A stretch of 64,000 nt of DNA, from contig NC_134087.1 in the NCBI RefSeq assembly GCF_000715075.1, forward strand, positions 191,053,276 through 191,117,275, read 5' to 3'. The position numbers and the translations under genes are program-made. The stretch is from Nicotiana tabacum (taxonomy: Eukaryota > Streptophyta > Magnoliopsida > Solanales > Solanaceae). Positions 45,053-55,790 of the stretch are shown here, in pieces. A model generated the notes under the pieces. The model was not told the DNA's origin. It saw only the letters and a list, made by a program, of their open reading frames with translations, and did no database searches. Numbering within the stretch: position 1 is the stretch's first letter; each line of letters starts with the position of its first letter.

Positions 45053-48000
45053 CTTGGGTCATTCATTCAGGTGCATCTGATCATATTCTGGTAACAAATC
45101 TCTTTTCATTACTATTTCATGTTATCAATCTCTCCCAACAGTCACAATGGCCAACGGGTCTCAAACCATGGCAACTAGAATAGGTCAAGCAAGTTCATTT
45201 CCTTCCTTACCTTTAGATCCAGTTCTTTATGTTCGCGGTAGTCCTTTTAATCTCATAGTCGTTAGTCGCTTAGCCAAATCACTTAAATATTCTGTTTTAT
45301 TTCTTGATGACCTTGTTTTTATATAGGAACACTGTACAGGATGGTACCAACAGGACGGATCATTGGTATTGGGCGTGAATCAGATGGACTTTATTACCTT
45401 ATCCTTGCAAAATCACATGGACTCGCATCTTTTCTTCCTTCAACGACTTGTCCTATTACTAATTCACCAGATTTATTACATAAACGGTTGGGACAACCCA
45501 GTTTGTCAAAACTTTAAAAAATTGTACTTGGTTTATCTCACATGCCCACTCTAAAGTGTGAGTCATATCAGCTCAGTAAGCATACCCATTCACATTTCCC
45601 TCAACGTCTTGACAATCGAGCAAAGTCACCTTTTACTTTAGTCCATTCAAATGTTTGGGGTCCTAGTCGGGTCAATTCTACCTTGGGATTCTGCTGCTTA
45701 GTCAGTTCTATTGATAATTATTCCAGGTGCACTTGGATATTTCTAATAAAATATCGATATGAGTCGTTTTCTATTTTCCAAACCTTCGACGCTAAAATTC
45801 AAAATCAATTTGGGGTTTTTATCCGCATATTTCTTAGTGATAATGCCTAAGAGTATTTGTCTTTCCTATTTTAGCAGTTTATGAACTCTTATATGATTAT
45901 TCATCAAACATTTGGTCCGTACACATCTCAACAAAATGGGAAAGCTGAAAGAAAGAATAGACATCTTAGTGAAACTGCTCGAAGCTTACTCATACAATCT
46001 CATGTACTGTTGCGTCTTTGGGGGGATGCAGTTCTTACATCTTGTTATCTTATCAATTGCATGTCGTCTTTGGCTATCCAGAATCAAGTTCCATTCTCTG
46101 TCATGTTTTTCCACTTAGCTTTATTCTCTCTTCCACCCTGTGTCTATGGAAGCATTTGTTTTGTTCATAATCTTACTCTGAGAAAAGATAAGTTAGCTCA
46201 CCATGCTCTTAAGTGCGTATTTCTGGGTTACTCGATAATGCAAAAAGGGTATCGATTTATTCTTATGATCTCCAGCAGTACCTTATCTCCACTGATGTTA
46301 CCTTCTTCGAAATCCAATCATACTTCACAGGTCCAGGTAATCATTTAAATATTTCTGAGGTGCTACCAGTTTCATCTTTTAGGAATTCAGTCATTATCTC
46401 TGATTCATCTTCCTCTACAACTCCAGCTCCAGTTGCAGCTCCGCCACCTATAGCTCCAGTTCCACCACCTAGTCCAGTTCAACCTTCTGCAGCTCCACCA
46501 CTCTTGAGTTATCATCGTCATCCACGTCCAGCATTAGGCCCAGGTGATTCACGTCCTACATAAGTTTCTGCACCTATCAGACTTGTCTCCTCTTAGTCAA
46601 CCAATTTCACTCTGCAAAGGTATACGATCCACACTTAATCCTAATCCCCATTATGTCGGTTTAAGTTATCATCATCTGTCATCACCTAATTATGCTTTTA
46701 TATCATCTTTTTCCATTGTTTCTATCCTTAAGTCTACAGGTGAGGCACTATCTCATCCAGGATGGCGAATGGCTATGATTGAGGAGATGTGTGCTTTACA
46801 TGCAAGTGGCACTTTAGATCGTGTTCCTCTTCCTTCAGGTAAGTCTACTGTTGGTTGTCGTTGGGTTTATGTAGTCAAAGTCGGCCCGGATTGCCAGGTT
46901 GATCGGCTTAAGGCTCGTCTTATTACAAAATGATACACTCAGATTTTTGGGCTTGATTATAGTGATACTTTCTCTCCCGTGACTAAAGTAGCATTTGTTC
47001 GTCTCTTTTTGTCCATGAATGTTGTACGTCATTGGCCTCTTTATCAGTTAGACACTAAGAATGTTTTTCTCTACGTTGATCTTGCGGAAGAAGTTTATAT
47101 GGAGCAACCACCTGGTTTTGTTGCTCAGGGGGAGTCTAGTGGTCTTGTATGCCAATTGCGCAGGTCACTATATGGTTCGAAACACTCCCCTAGAGCTTGG
47201 TTTGGTAAGTTTAGCATAGTTATTTAGGAGTTCGGCATGACTCATAGTGAAGCTGATCACTCTGTATTTTATCGGCATTCTGCTTCTAATCTGTGTATTT
47301 ATCTGGCGGTTTATGTTGATAATATTGTTGTTACTGGCAATGATCAAGATGATATTACTAATCTGAAGCAACATCTCTTTCAGCACTTCCAGACTAAGGA
47401 TCTGGGCAGATTGAAGTATCTTCTAGGTATTAAGGTCGCTTAGTCTAGCTCATCTATTGTTATTTCACAGCGGAAGTATGCCTTAGACATTCTTGAGAAG
47501 ACTGAAATGATGGGCTGCAGACCTGTTGACACTCCTATGGATCTGAATGCTAAGATTCTGCCAGGACAGGGGGGCCTCTTAGAGATCCTACGAGATATAG
47601 GAGTTTGGTTGGCAAATTTAATTACCTCATAGTGACTAGACCTGACATTTCTTTTTCGGTGAGTGTTGTAAGTCAGTTTATGGATTCTCCCTGTGATAGT
47701 CACTGGGATGTAGTTGTTTGCATTCTTCGATATATAAAGTCAGCTCTAGGAAAAGGATTACTATTCGAGGATCGAGGTCACGAGCAGATTTTTGGGTACA
47801 CAGATGCTAATTGGGCAGGATCACCTTCTGGTAGACGTTTTATGTCTGGATATTGTGTTCTAGTAGGAGATAATTTGGTCTCTTGGAAGAGCAAGAAACA
47901 GAATGTAGTTGCTAGATCTAGCGCCGAAGCAGAATATTGGGCCATGACTATGGTAATGTGTGAGCTAGTTTGGGTCAAGCAGTTGCTCAAGGAATTGAAG

Positions 48001-48240
48001 TTCGGAGAAATCAGCAATATGGAACTAGTATGTGATAATCAAGTTGCTCTTTATATTGCGTCAAATCTGGTGTTCCATAAGAGGACTAAACACATTGAGA
48101 TCGATTATCACTTTGTAAGAGAAAAGATAGTCTCAGGAGATAATGTTACAATGTTTGTAAAGTCGAATGATCAGCTAGCTGATATTTTCACTCTCTTACT
48201 GGTTCTCATATTAGTTACATTTGTAACAAGCTCAGTACAT
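45053..48240 (+). pseudogene. Copia pol: protease, integrase, RT, RNase H
   Basis: The protease reads SWVIHSGASDH at about 45050, so the catalytic Asp of DSG is His. The GAG-pre-integrase piece (45340-45560) is fragmented. Integrase (about 45630-46000) reads LVHSNVWGPS (first catalytic Asp is Asn), FLSDNA*EY (second Asp kept, then a stop) and TSQQNGKAERKNRHL (Glu kept). A proline-rich linker follows (46430-46520). RT spans about 46740-47460; its box is YVDNIVVTG, with the second catalytic Asp replaced by Asn. RNase H, about 47780-48230 (TDANWAGSPSGRRFMSGYC, SSAEAEYWAM, KRTKHIEIDYHFVRE), is the best preserved part, with an open frame from 47605. Three enzymes have active-site losses, so the element is dead. 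Confidence 0.92.
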
Positions 48241-48270
48241 ATGATTTATATGCACCGGCTTGAGCGAGAG

Positions 48271-48407
48271 TGTTAAGTAGTTAGTCATGTATAGTGTCCT
48301 ACATCGGGAAGTAGATACCTATTATTATGTAATCATAGTATATAAATAGGGTGTTGTACAATACTTTAAATAATCAATAATAATATTTTCTCTCGTGGAT
48401 TTTCACA
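48271..48407 (+). repeat. Copia 3' LTR (137 bp)
   Basis: It aligns with the 5' LTR with a few substitutions and small indels (GTGTCCTACATCGGG against GTATCCCACATCGGG). Confidence 0.93.
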
Positions 48408-48412
48408 TTCTA

Positions 48413-48820
48413 GATTCCAATGACCATCTTTTCTTTGAATCATTCCCTTGAATGCATGACATCATCAGATCATCTATTTTAATACTATGTTAAATTGTGT
48501 CATGATCACTAGTTCATCGAAAAACTTCAGATATTAGAAAAGAAATACTTTTATTTACTTACTTATATTTTCAACGCCCTGCACACAGGATATATACATC
48601 TCATTCAAGTTTGTTGTCATAACTAAGTCGGTTTGTCATCATAACTAAGTCGGATTGACAGACACAACCAATGACAAATTTTCTAGCTCCGGTACTAGCA
48701 TAAACTCTTTTAGACTTGTCTCAAAAGAATTTAATGGTTTGAGTATCTTTACATTAAAAATACCTTAACACTAGTTCAAGTTTTGACAAAATGGGATGGC
48801 CCAAAATTAGCTACCTTAAC
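48413..48820. other. Downstream region of the B-box gene
   Basis: About 410 bp between the Copia element and the stop codon of the minus-strand B-box gene. It should hold that gene's 3' UTR and polyadenylation site; the sequence is AT-rich but I cannot place a cleavage site. A short direct repeat of CATAACTAAGTCGG lies near 48618-48651. Confidence 0.5.
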
Positions 48821-50670
48821 TCACATATCCCTTGTTACTAATGGATCATAATCATAAGCCTCCCCAGCCTTAACAAATTTGCCTTTAACTCGTCTTCTCG
48901 TATTTGCCCTGACCTTGCGTGAAGCATATCTTATTTGCTTTCTGAACGTGCATGTTGTAAAGGATATATATTAATAATGAAATGTCAATTAAAGGCAAAA
49001 AATCACGATTTGCACAACATAATGGAAAATCTCAATTAAGCAAAACATTAGTATTTTGTTATAAAGGGCGGTCCGATGCATTAAGCTTCTGCTATGTGTG
49101 GAATTCGACCGGACCGCAAGGGTCTATTGTATGCAGCCTTACCCTGCATTTCTATAAGAGGCTATTTCTACGGCTCAAACCTTTGACCTCCTGGTCATAC
49201 GACAATAACTTTACCAGTTACGCCAAGACTCCCGTTCATTAGTATTTTGGTATATGGAATAGATTCAAAAACACAAACCAGAATGAATCTACTTACGTTC
49301 TAGTTTTCTTTTTCTCATTGTATCTCATCTTGGCTTCATTCCTTGCCCGTAGACAGCTAGTTTCTGAATTCCAATCACAAGGCGGAAAGAGTGGCGAAAA
49401 CCCACAATCTTGGTACTCAGTTGCGTCACTACTTTCTTTGGTGATGTTGGAGACTGACAATGACCTTGAATGAGCTGGTCCATGTGTAAAAGCTAAGCCA
49501 GTATTTCCATTACAACTTGGATTCATAAACATGCCATTAGCAGTTCCACTCACTGAAGATGGTGCCTAACAAGATACACAAAGAAATTACAGTTAAAGAT
49601 TAAGCACATTTGTTAGTAACATTTTATAAAACAATCTAAAATATGCATTTGTATCATATTCAAGAACAAAGGGCAGTCCGGTGCATGAAGTGTTCCGCGT
49701 TTATACAGGGTCCAGGGAAGGGTCAATATCCCAAGGGGTGTGACGTAGGCAGTCTACCCTGATGCAAGCATTAATGGCTGATTCCACGGCTCAATCATGT
49801 GACCTATAGGTCTCATCGAGACAACTTTATTACTGCTCCAAGACTCCCCTTCTTGTATCATATTCAAGAACAAGAAACTAAAACATCTACTGTCTAATTC
49901 ATTTGGTAAATTTTCTCAAAGCTCTTTTAAAGAAGTTATAGCACAGACATAGGTTTGAGAAGTACCTCTACTGCAGTTTCAACATGACTATTAGGCCCAA
50001 TGACAGATAAATTTTTCTCCATCACTAGGCAACCCAATCCCCTGTCTTCACTATAATATCTTGAATGACTTTGTTGTAAACTGCTGAAAATATTGTAACT
50101 AGAATTGGAATTCAATTCGTCCAAATCAACATCTCCCGCAAGATCATTAGCTCCATAAATTTCATGATCTTTAATAGTAGTACAACTTTGCTGCAGCAAA
50201 TAAATAAAGCACAATTAGTGTATACTGATTATTACTTGTCAACGCATTTCGCAATTAGGGCAGCCTGGTGCACAAAGCATACGGTGTTCACGCAGGATCT
50301 GGGGAAAGGTTGTACCCCTAGAGGGTGTGATGTAGGTAGTCTACCCTAATTTCACGATTCGAACCTGTGATTTACAGGTTACATAAAAGTAATTTTAATG
50401 TTGCTCCAAACCGCCTCTTCGCAGCGGGTAACACTAATAGTGTGAAAATTCTTGATACTATCAGTTAATGCATTCAGCAATTAGGCATGTCTTTATAGCA
50501 TAGAGTTTAACTTTTATAAACTGATAATGTAAAAAGAATTTTATACTATCAGGTCACTTAAAAGATAATTATAGGTAACCGTCCATATTAAGTTGAATTA
50601 GAAACCTGAAAAATAATGCAAGTACTTGCTACAACAAGTAACACTGATAGTGTGAAAATTGGATTATTCA

Positions 50671-50717
<47 letters not shown>

Positions 50718-51364
50718 AAAGTCACTAGAACTACTAATGATATAAATACACAATATAAAAAATAAAAAAACATACCAACCTTGGGGAGGCTAGATCCATC
50801 TGCGAGTGCTGCTTGATCTATGTTGTAGGTTGTCAAGTATGTGGAATTTGAAGGAATTACAGGAGAAGGAATTGCCCATGGTTCAAACTTCATACAAGAA
50901 GCTAATTCATTGAGTTTGCTAGCCACCATTGAGCAATTATTCTCATTGACACTCAATGAGCTAGCAGTATCGAATCTACTAAGATTATGTACATTATTAT
51001 TATTATTAGACATTTCATCAAAAGTTGTTGACAAAATCTTTGTCATAAACTCAGCTGGAGATGGACATCCACTATAATAATCCAACTTCTGGTGTTGATG
51101 CCCTGATACCATATTGCAACCAATCGTATTTGAATCACAGCGTTCACATAAACACATTTCCATAATCATGCAACGTACAATTGCAGGCTCTGAACTGCAA
51201 TTGTCACAAATGAGAGAACGAACGTGCTTTCGAGATAAACAATTTGCTGAATGTACACTTCCATCACAATGAAAGCAACGCTTAGCTGCATCTGGTTTAC
51301 AGTACACCACTGCCCTCTCCACCCCACACACATCACATAGAGGCCCCATTAGATCAGACGGCAT
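48821..51364 (-). CDS. B-box zinc finger / CCT transcription factor (CONSTANS-like), four exons
   Basis: Predicted nuclear transcriptional regulator of the BBX family, closest in motif layout to Arabidopsis COL9/COL10 (BBX7/BBX8). Minus-strand exons 51364-50780, 50190-49966, 49565-49297 and 48941-48821 total exactly 1200 bp (399 codons plus stop), with phases 0, 0 and 2 and GT-AG at every intron. Start: [15 protein letters not shown]-box 1 (about residues 9-50) has [13 protein letters not shown] and H; B-box 2 (about 52-95) has CDNC, CLCERCD and H, followed by the family's [10 protein letters not shown]. The middle is Ser/Asn-rich with acidic stretches (GDVDLDEL). The C-terminus is a CCT domain ([15 protein letters not shown], then [32 protein letters not shown]). 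Two residues usually found at the exon 3-4 junction are missing. The only plausible host gene in the window; homologues act in light or flowering-time regulation. Confidence 0.88.
49059..49236 (-). repeat. Au-type SINE in intron 3 of the B-box gene
   Basis: Full-length SINE in gene-sense orientation with perfect 13-bp flanking duplications CATTAGTATTTTG at 49046-49058 and 49237-49249. The minus strand reads from the tRNA-like head (GGCGTAACTGGTAAAG) to GGACCGCCC. Confidence 0.92.
49670..49852 (-). repeat. tRNA-derived SINE (SolS-like) in intron 2
   Basis: Gene-sense SINE of a family related to, but distinct from, Au: the body has GGTAGACTGCCTACGTCACACCCC and ends GGACTGCCC. A perfect 21-bp duplication flanks it (49649-49669 and 49853-49873). 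The B box reads GATTGAGCC. The name SolS is from memory and tentative. Confidence 0.88.
50254..50417 (-). repeat. tRNA-derived SINE (SolS-like) in intron 1
   Basis: Gene-sense SINE of the same group as the intron 2 copy (GGTAGACTACCTACATCACACCC, CCTGCGTGAAC, CACCAGGCTGCCC), B box GGTTCGAATC. Only a 6-bp flank match (TTCGCA, 50248-50253 and 50418-50423) is visible, so it is probably older. Confidence 0.82.
50673..50714. repeat. (AT)n microsatellite in intron 1
   Basis: About 21 AT units 66-107 bases inside intron 1 of the B-box gene, near the donor site. Translation through it produces an artefactual Ile-Tyr run. Confidence 0.95.
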
Positions 51365-51635
51365 TCAAAAATTTCGTACCAGACTCAAGAATGTTAACGG
51401 TCAATCAATTATGTCTCAATTCCAAACTAAACAAGAAACTCAAACACGATTGATGATTACGGTAAAGTATAAGGTAAAGGAAATTATAGTTATGTGAAAA
51501 CTACTAACATTATTAACTAACATCAAGAAAGTGGCAACCCATGGATGTGATAAATGAAAAATGAGTCTATTGAGCTAGATGGAGATGTTCTAAGGTTTTA
51601 AGAGAAGGGAACGAACAAAAAAATCTACAAGAGAA

Positions 51636-51643
51636 CTATATAG
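51636..51643 (-). promoter_or_regulatory. Candidate TATA box of the B-box gene
   Basis: CTATATAG lies 272-279 bases upstream of the start codon on the minus strand. This would give a leader of roughly 240 bases. The motif is palindromic, so orientation rests on the gene's position. Confidence 0.5.
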
Positions 51644-51690
51644 GCACATGTGTTTATTTTCTTGAAAGTTATTTGACACTTTTATTTATC

Positions 51691-52023
51691 CACGTGCTTT
51701 TTTTTAGGTATAGCATTGATTTCCACGTGGAGAAGCGTGAGCTATAAAAGTGATATGGTTGCTGATATGCAAATCAGAATAAGTTACTGGCTTAAACATA
51801 GCCTTATGACTCGCTCTGCTTTCTTCTCTATTCTTATGGGATTTTGGCAAATTTGTGCAAAAGGAGGATTATCTGCTAGGTGTCTAGTCACAAGCTGCCA
51901 CGTCACCAAGGAAATTACAGCGCAGATCCTTGGCTGGCTATTGAGGCACGTGTTGACATGTGAAAATGACACGTGAACATGTGACTTCTTTTGTGGTCAA
52001 CGAGGCCTCCTCCCTCCAACGTG
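51691..52023 (-). promoter_or_regulatory. Cluster of six ACGT-core (G-box-like) elements
   Basis: CACGTG occurs at 51691-51696, 51724-51729, 51947-51952 and 51970-51975, CCACGTCA at 51898-51905 and AACGTG at 52018-52023, all upstream of the B-box gene. Such cores bind bZIP (HY5, ABF) and bHLH (PIF) factors, consistent with light or ABA control. Binding is inferred, not shown. Confidence 0.6.
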
Positions 52024-52069
52024 GCTTTGTTGTGGGCTCCGTGCTTTCCATTGGGCTTTAAATTTAGAA

Positions 52070-53440
52070 TAAGGGATTTTTACATGGAATTTTTACCTCC
52101 TATAGCAAAGGTTAACACCTTATTTATTTTAAATAAATATCATTTAAAAAAATTATATTCTATAGATACCTTTTAAGGTTTATAGCAAAATATATAATTT
52201 TGGTTACTTCCTAGTCCTAAGCCACTAAATACGCTAATCAGTTACACTATTTTCTTTCTCTCTTTACTTTGATACATCTTATTCTCTTCCCCTCCCATTA
52301 AAATTTCTCTGCTACGCCGGCGGTGACAACCGTGTCTTCTTTCAAAGAATTCTTTAAAAATCTGTATTGTTTCGATCCTAATAGTTTACTTGTTTCGTTT
52401 GTTTATCACTGTTTTGTGTGTTTGGAGTCTTTAAGTGTCTTCTTTCTTTCGATCCTAATAGTTTAAGTGTCTTCGTTCGTTCGTTTGTTTAAGCTTTCAA
52501 TTCGTCATTCAAAATCAGACCCAACAAATCAATTTCGTTATTCAAATTCAATCTCTATGGGATTTCGGGTACTGAACCCTCCAATGCCATGGGGGCAAAT
52601 CCAAAGGAGATGAAGCCTCCGATCGACGACAGCGTGGGAACTTTGAGATTCGGGGTTTTGCTCGATGCCGGATTCGTCGGAAATTAGGGTTTATTTTTTA
52701 ACAAAGACGATTGATTTTGGGGCTCAATAACTTGATTTTCTGTTAATATATTTCAATGTATTTTCAACGTATCACACTGTATTTCCATGTATTTCATTGT
52801 ATTCATTGTCTTTTTTTCCATTGTAATTCAATGTATCTCGTTGTATGCCATGTATTTTATTGTATTCACTATCTTTTTTTCTCATTGTATTTCAATATAT
52901 CCCGCTGTATTCTATGTATTTCATTGTATTCACTATCTCGCTATATGTCATGAATGTATTCATGTTTTTTTAATTAATATAATCTATGTATTCAGATGTA
53001 TTATATAATTTCTTTAAATATTGCTATGTTTTTGGGGTATTTTTCGATTGAGAATATTTTTTATAACTGAAAATACAAAATTTGTGTGTTATAATTGAGT
53101 TTGTTGAGTTATATTAGGAGTCTATTATGTTAATTGATTCACTTTCCGTTTTAAAAATAGTGTAATCCCCTATTATACGCCGTGAATACAGTCGAATACA
53201 ATAATCTGTCCAGCTGTAATCTCATGTTTCACTCCATGAATACAGTCGAATACACTCGAATAGAACAACTGATTAGCTGGACTTCCCTGATTCACGCCTA
53301 TTTTTGCTACTGTATTCATGAATACAATAGCTTAAATACATCAAATACATCTTATAACCACATAAAAGTTATCTATAATCTGTAATATAGCAAATGATAT
53401 CTATAGATGACTAATTACTACTAAAATGTAGTGTTTTATG
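52070..53440. repeat. Unclassified AT-rich repeat with TGTATTCATTG motifs
   Basis: A 1.4-kb block with many copies of TGTATTTCAATGTAT and TGTATTCATTGTATT in one half (52750-52960) and the near reverse complement (GAATACAGTCGAATAC, 53183-53260) in the other. The ends (GGGATTTTTACATGG at 52073 and, reversed, GAGAAATTTTCATAAAA at about 53440) are loosely inverted. A short ORF (52589-52687: MGANPKEMKPPIDDSVGTLR...) is present but not recognised. Probably a non-autonomous DNA transposon. Confidence 0.4.
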
Positions 53441-53621
53441 AAAATTTCTCTTTTTACATTCCTATACACTATTGGAAACTTTATTACCCTTCCTATTCAA
53501 GTTTCAATTTAATTACCTCATATATACAAATTTATCAATTATATACACTTTAGGAATTAAATGAGTATCCATTTATATTAAGAATCAATTATTTCTCATC
53601 TTTATTCTCTTTCCCCCCATG

Positions 53622-53649
<28 letters not shown>
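53622..53649. repeat. (CT)n microsatellite
   Basis: About 14 CT units, followed by imperfect CTCTATCTCTC. Confidence 0.93.
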
Positions 53650-53652
<3 letters not shown>

Positions 53653-53654
53653 TC

Positions 53655-54005
53655 TTTCTCTATCTCTCAATCCCTAATTCCAGTAATGTAGCAAAGGAAA
53701 ATATAGCAGCAATTCCACCATTGACAGCCATTAAAAAGCTTTGAAGTTTTGAATTCGACTTTGGGTTTTCAAAAAATATTATTTGTTTCAATTGGGTGTT
53801 GTTGCAAACAATTGGGAATTCTCTCTACGTCTCTCTCTATCTCTCGATCCCTAATTCAAGGAATGTAAAACAAATGAAAAGAGAGTAGCAATTCCACAAT
53901 TGACAGAAATTAAAAAGGTTTAAAGCTTTGGATTCGAATTTGGGTTTTCAAAGACCATTATTTGTTTGGATTGAGTGTTGTTGCAAACAATTGGGAATAT
54001 CGTTT
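53655..54005. repeat. Two-copy tandem duplication, 177-bp period
   Basis: The segment with TATCTCTCAATCCCTAATTC (53661) through GCAAACAATTGGGAAT recurs 177 bp later (53838) with moderate divergence. Confidence 0.85.
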
Positions 54006-54076
54006 GGAGTTTATATTTCAATTTTTTGAGGGTGTTTTGGTGAAGATTAGACTTGATTTTGGCTGAATTTTTGATT

Positions 54077-54158
54077 GGAAGAAGAAGAAGAAGAAGAAGA
54101 AGAAGAAGAAGAAGAAGAAGAAGAAGAAGAAGAAGAAGAAGAAGAAGAAGAAGAAGAA
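54077..54158. repeat. (GAA)n microsatellite
   Basis: About 27 GAA units; on the minus strand this gives a poly-Leu reading frame, which is not a gene. Confidence 0.97.
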
Positions 54159-54279
54159 AAAGACATGACATACATTATACTGCAGAAATTGTAGTAAAGT
54201 TGTGAAAAATTGTATTCTGTTGTTTATATATTTTTTTTTATTTAAATATTGTATGAAAGTTGAACAATATTGTATAAAT

Positions 54280-54586
54280 TTTTTATTTAAGTTGTATGAT
54301 ATTGTAGTTATATATAACTGAGTAGAAATAATTTATGAAAATTGTAGATAAGTTGTATAACATATAATTAGTTGTATGAAATTTATTTTTACTATGTATA
54401 AATCAGATACAAAATATACAAAAGACATATTGTATAAAATTTGTATAAAAATTATATTTACGTGGTATGATATTGTAGTTGTATATAACTGGATAGAAAT
54501 AATGTATGAAAGTTGTAGATAAGTTGTATAATATATAATTAGTTGTATGAAATTTATTTTTACTATGTATAAATCAGATACAAAAA
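54280..54586. repeat. Two-copy tandem duplication, about 171-bp period
   Basis: TTGTATGAAATTTATTTTTAC and its surroundings occur at 54370 and 54541, each preceded by GTATGATATTGTAGTT and followed by TATAAATCAGATACAAAA. Confidence 0.85.
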
Positions 54587-55405
54587 GCAAAGCGTTCTGT
54601 TGATTTCTGTTCTACTTGTCTTAACGGGGTGACTCTCGAGCATGACTTTGATTGAATGGTATAACCAGTTAGATTGTGCATTATAACATAATATATTACT
54701 GTTTTAATTGCTTGAAAATAACTATGAGGGCATAGGAGATTATTGAAGTAACGTGCAATCTTTACAATTACAATGTACTAAGCCATTTCCTTCAAAAAAT
54801 GATGAATTGATATCTTTAGATTTTGGAATCGCCCAAATCTAAATAGGCTTGTCTAGCTCACATTATCTCTGCAAAATCCTAAATTCCTTTTACGAATTAA
54901 TTTCTCCGAGTGGACAGTAATTTCAGCTACAACAACTTTTCTCTTTTCCACCAGTTGTTTTTTCTTGTATCTGTTTTCTTCCCTCTTTCCTGTTACTTGC
55001 TCCCTATTTCCTTTTCTGGACACTTTTGAGCATACCATATTGATGATACAGTTATAATTATTTACAGACCGTATTCTCATATATCGAAACTCAGTTTATT
55101 TCCAGAAATGGTTAATGTGAAGAAAGGTTTGAAATGCGGTGTCCAAAATTTTACTTCATGCTAGTGAGAAGAAAAACATATTTAAGACGGAAGAAAAATA
55201 AGGAAAGAGAAGAGGAGAAAAAAGAAAGAAAAAGGGTGTAACTAAATTCCTTGATTAAAGGCACAAATAATGGATTGGAAGCCTTTTAAAGTGGAATGTA
55301 TATATTTTGTAGACTAAACATGGGTAGGTCAGGTAATTATGTAAACATGAATATTTTTGGTAATTAAATTTCTAATTTTGTATAGGTATGAAAAAATCCC
55401 TTAGA

Positions 55406-55790
55406 ATAAAGATTTTTATCTATTTATACTGCATTATATAAAGTTATTTACCCATCGTAAAAAGGTTATTACTTAATCACACTAGCATATATAATTTATT
55501 ATTTGTATATAAAATAATATATTAGACTCCAATCTTACCCATTTTAGGATTCATACTTCTCTATTTTTCTTTTCTATATAGATATTTCTCTTTCGGTTCC
55601 TCTTTAATTCGGCCTTTGCAGATGAACATGCTCGGAGCTTTCAAGAATAGTGAAGAAAAATGACTCAGCTGGTTAAAAGTCATAGAATATGTACACGAAG
55701 CACCAATACAAATGGGTTACCAGAATTATTTTAGATGAATAAACAAACATTGTCAATAAGAGTGGCGTTTGGAACTAAACTGAAACTAAT
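55406..55790. other. AT-rich spacer
   Basis: Nothing recognisable between the preceding repeat and the SIRE LTR. Confidence 0.4.

Larger units (their letters stand above)
44244..48407 (+). mobile_element. Ty1/Copia retrotransposon, complete but inactive (4164 bp)
   Basis: Short LTRs (44244-44376 and 48271-48407) share TGTTAAGTAGTTAGTCATGTATAG and end in CA. A perfect 5-bp target duplication TTCTA flanks them (44239-44243 and 48408-48412). The primer site TGGTATCAAAGC follows the 5' LTR. Internal order is protease-integrase-RT-RNase H, the Copia order. Gag is not recognisable and the internal region is about 0.5-1 kb shorter than usual, suggesting gag was deleted. The polypurine-like TTGAGCGAGAG precedes the 3' LTR. 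Confidence 0.95.
53449..55405. repeat. Possible non-autonomous DNA element, about 1.95 kb
   Basis: The left end (CTTTTTACATTCCTATACAC...GGAAACTTTATTACCC) resembles the reverse complement of the right end (GATTTTTTCATACCTATACA...AGAAATTTAATTACC) over about 40 bases. Inside are a CT microsatellite, two tandem duplications and a GAA microsatellite, but no convincing gene. Target duplication not found, so the boundaries are tentative. Confidence 0.4.

Noticed and set aside
50777..50780. Alternative intron 1 donor GTATGT (50773-50768)
   Set aside because: It would put exon 2 out of frame; the donor directly after CCCAAG keeps phase 0 and a 1200-bp coding total.
51716..51976. 86-codon plus-strand ORF with an upstream TATAAAAG near 51744
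   Set aside because: No recognisable protein, and it lies over the ACGT-core promoter region of the B-box gene. A divergent transcript is possible but unsupported.
52589..52687. Small ORF (MGANPKEMKPPIDDSVG...) as a possible host exon
   Set aside because: Only 32 codons, inside a repeat-like block, with no matching exons nearby; kept only as a note under the repeat.
53920..54171. Minus-strand ORF with a long poly-Leu tract resembling a signal peptide
   Set aside because: Produced by the GAA microsatellite; the rest is low-complexity and unconserved in look.
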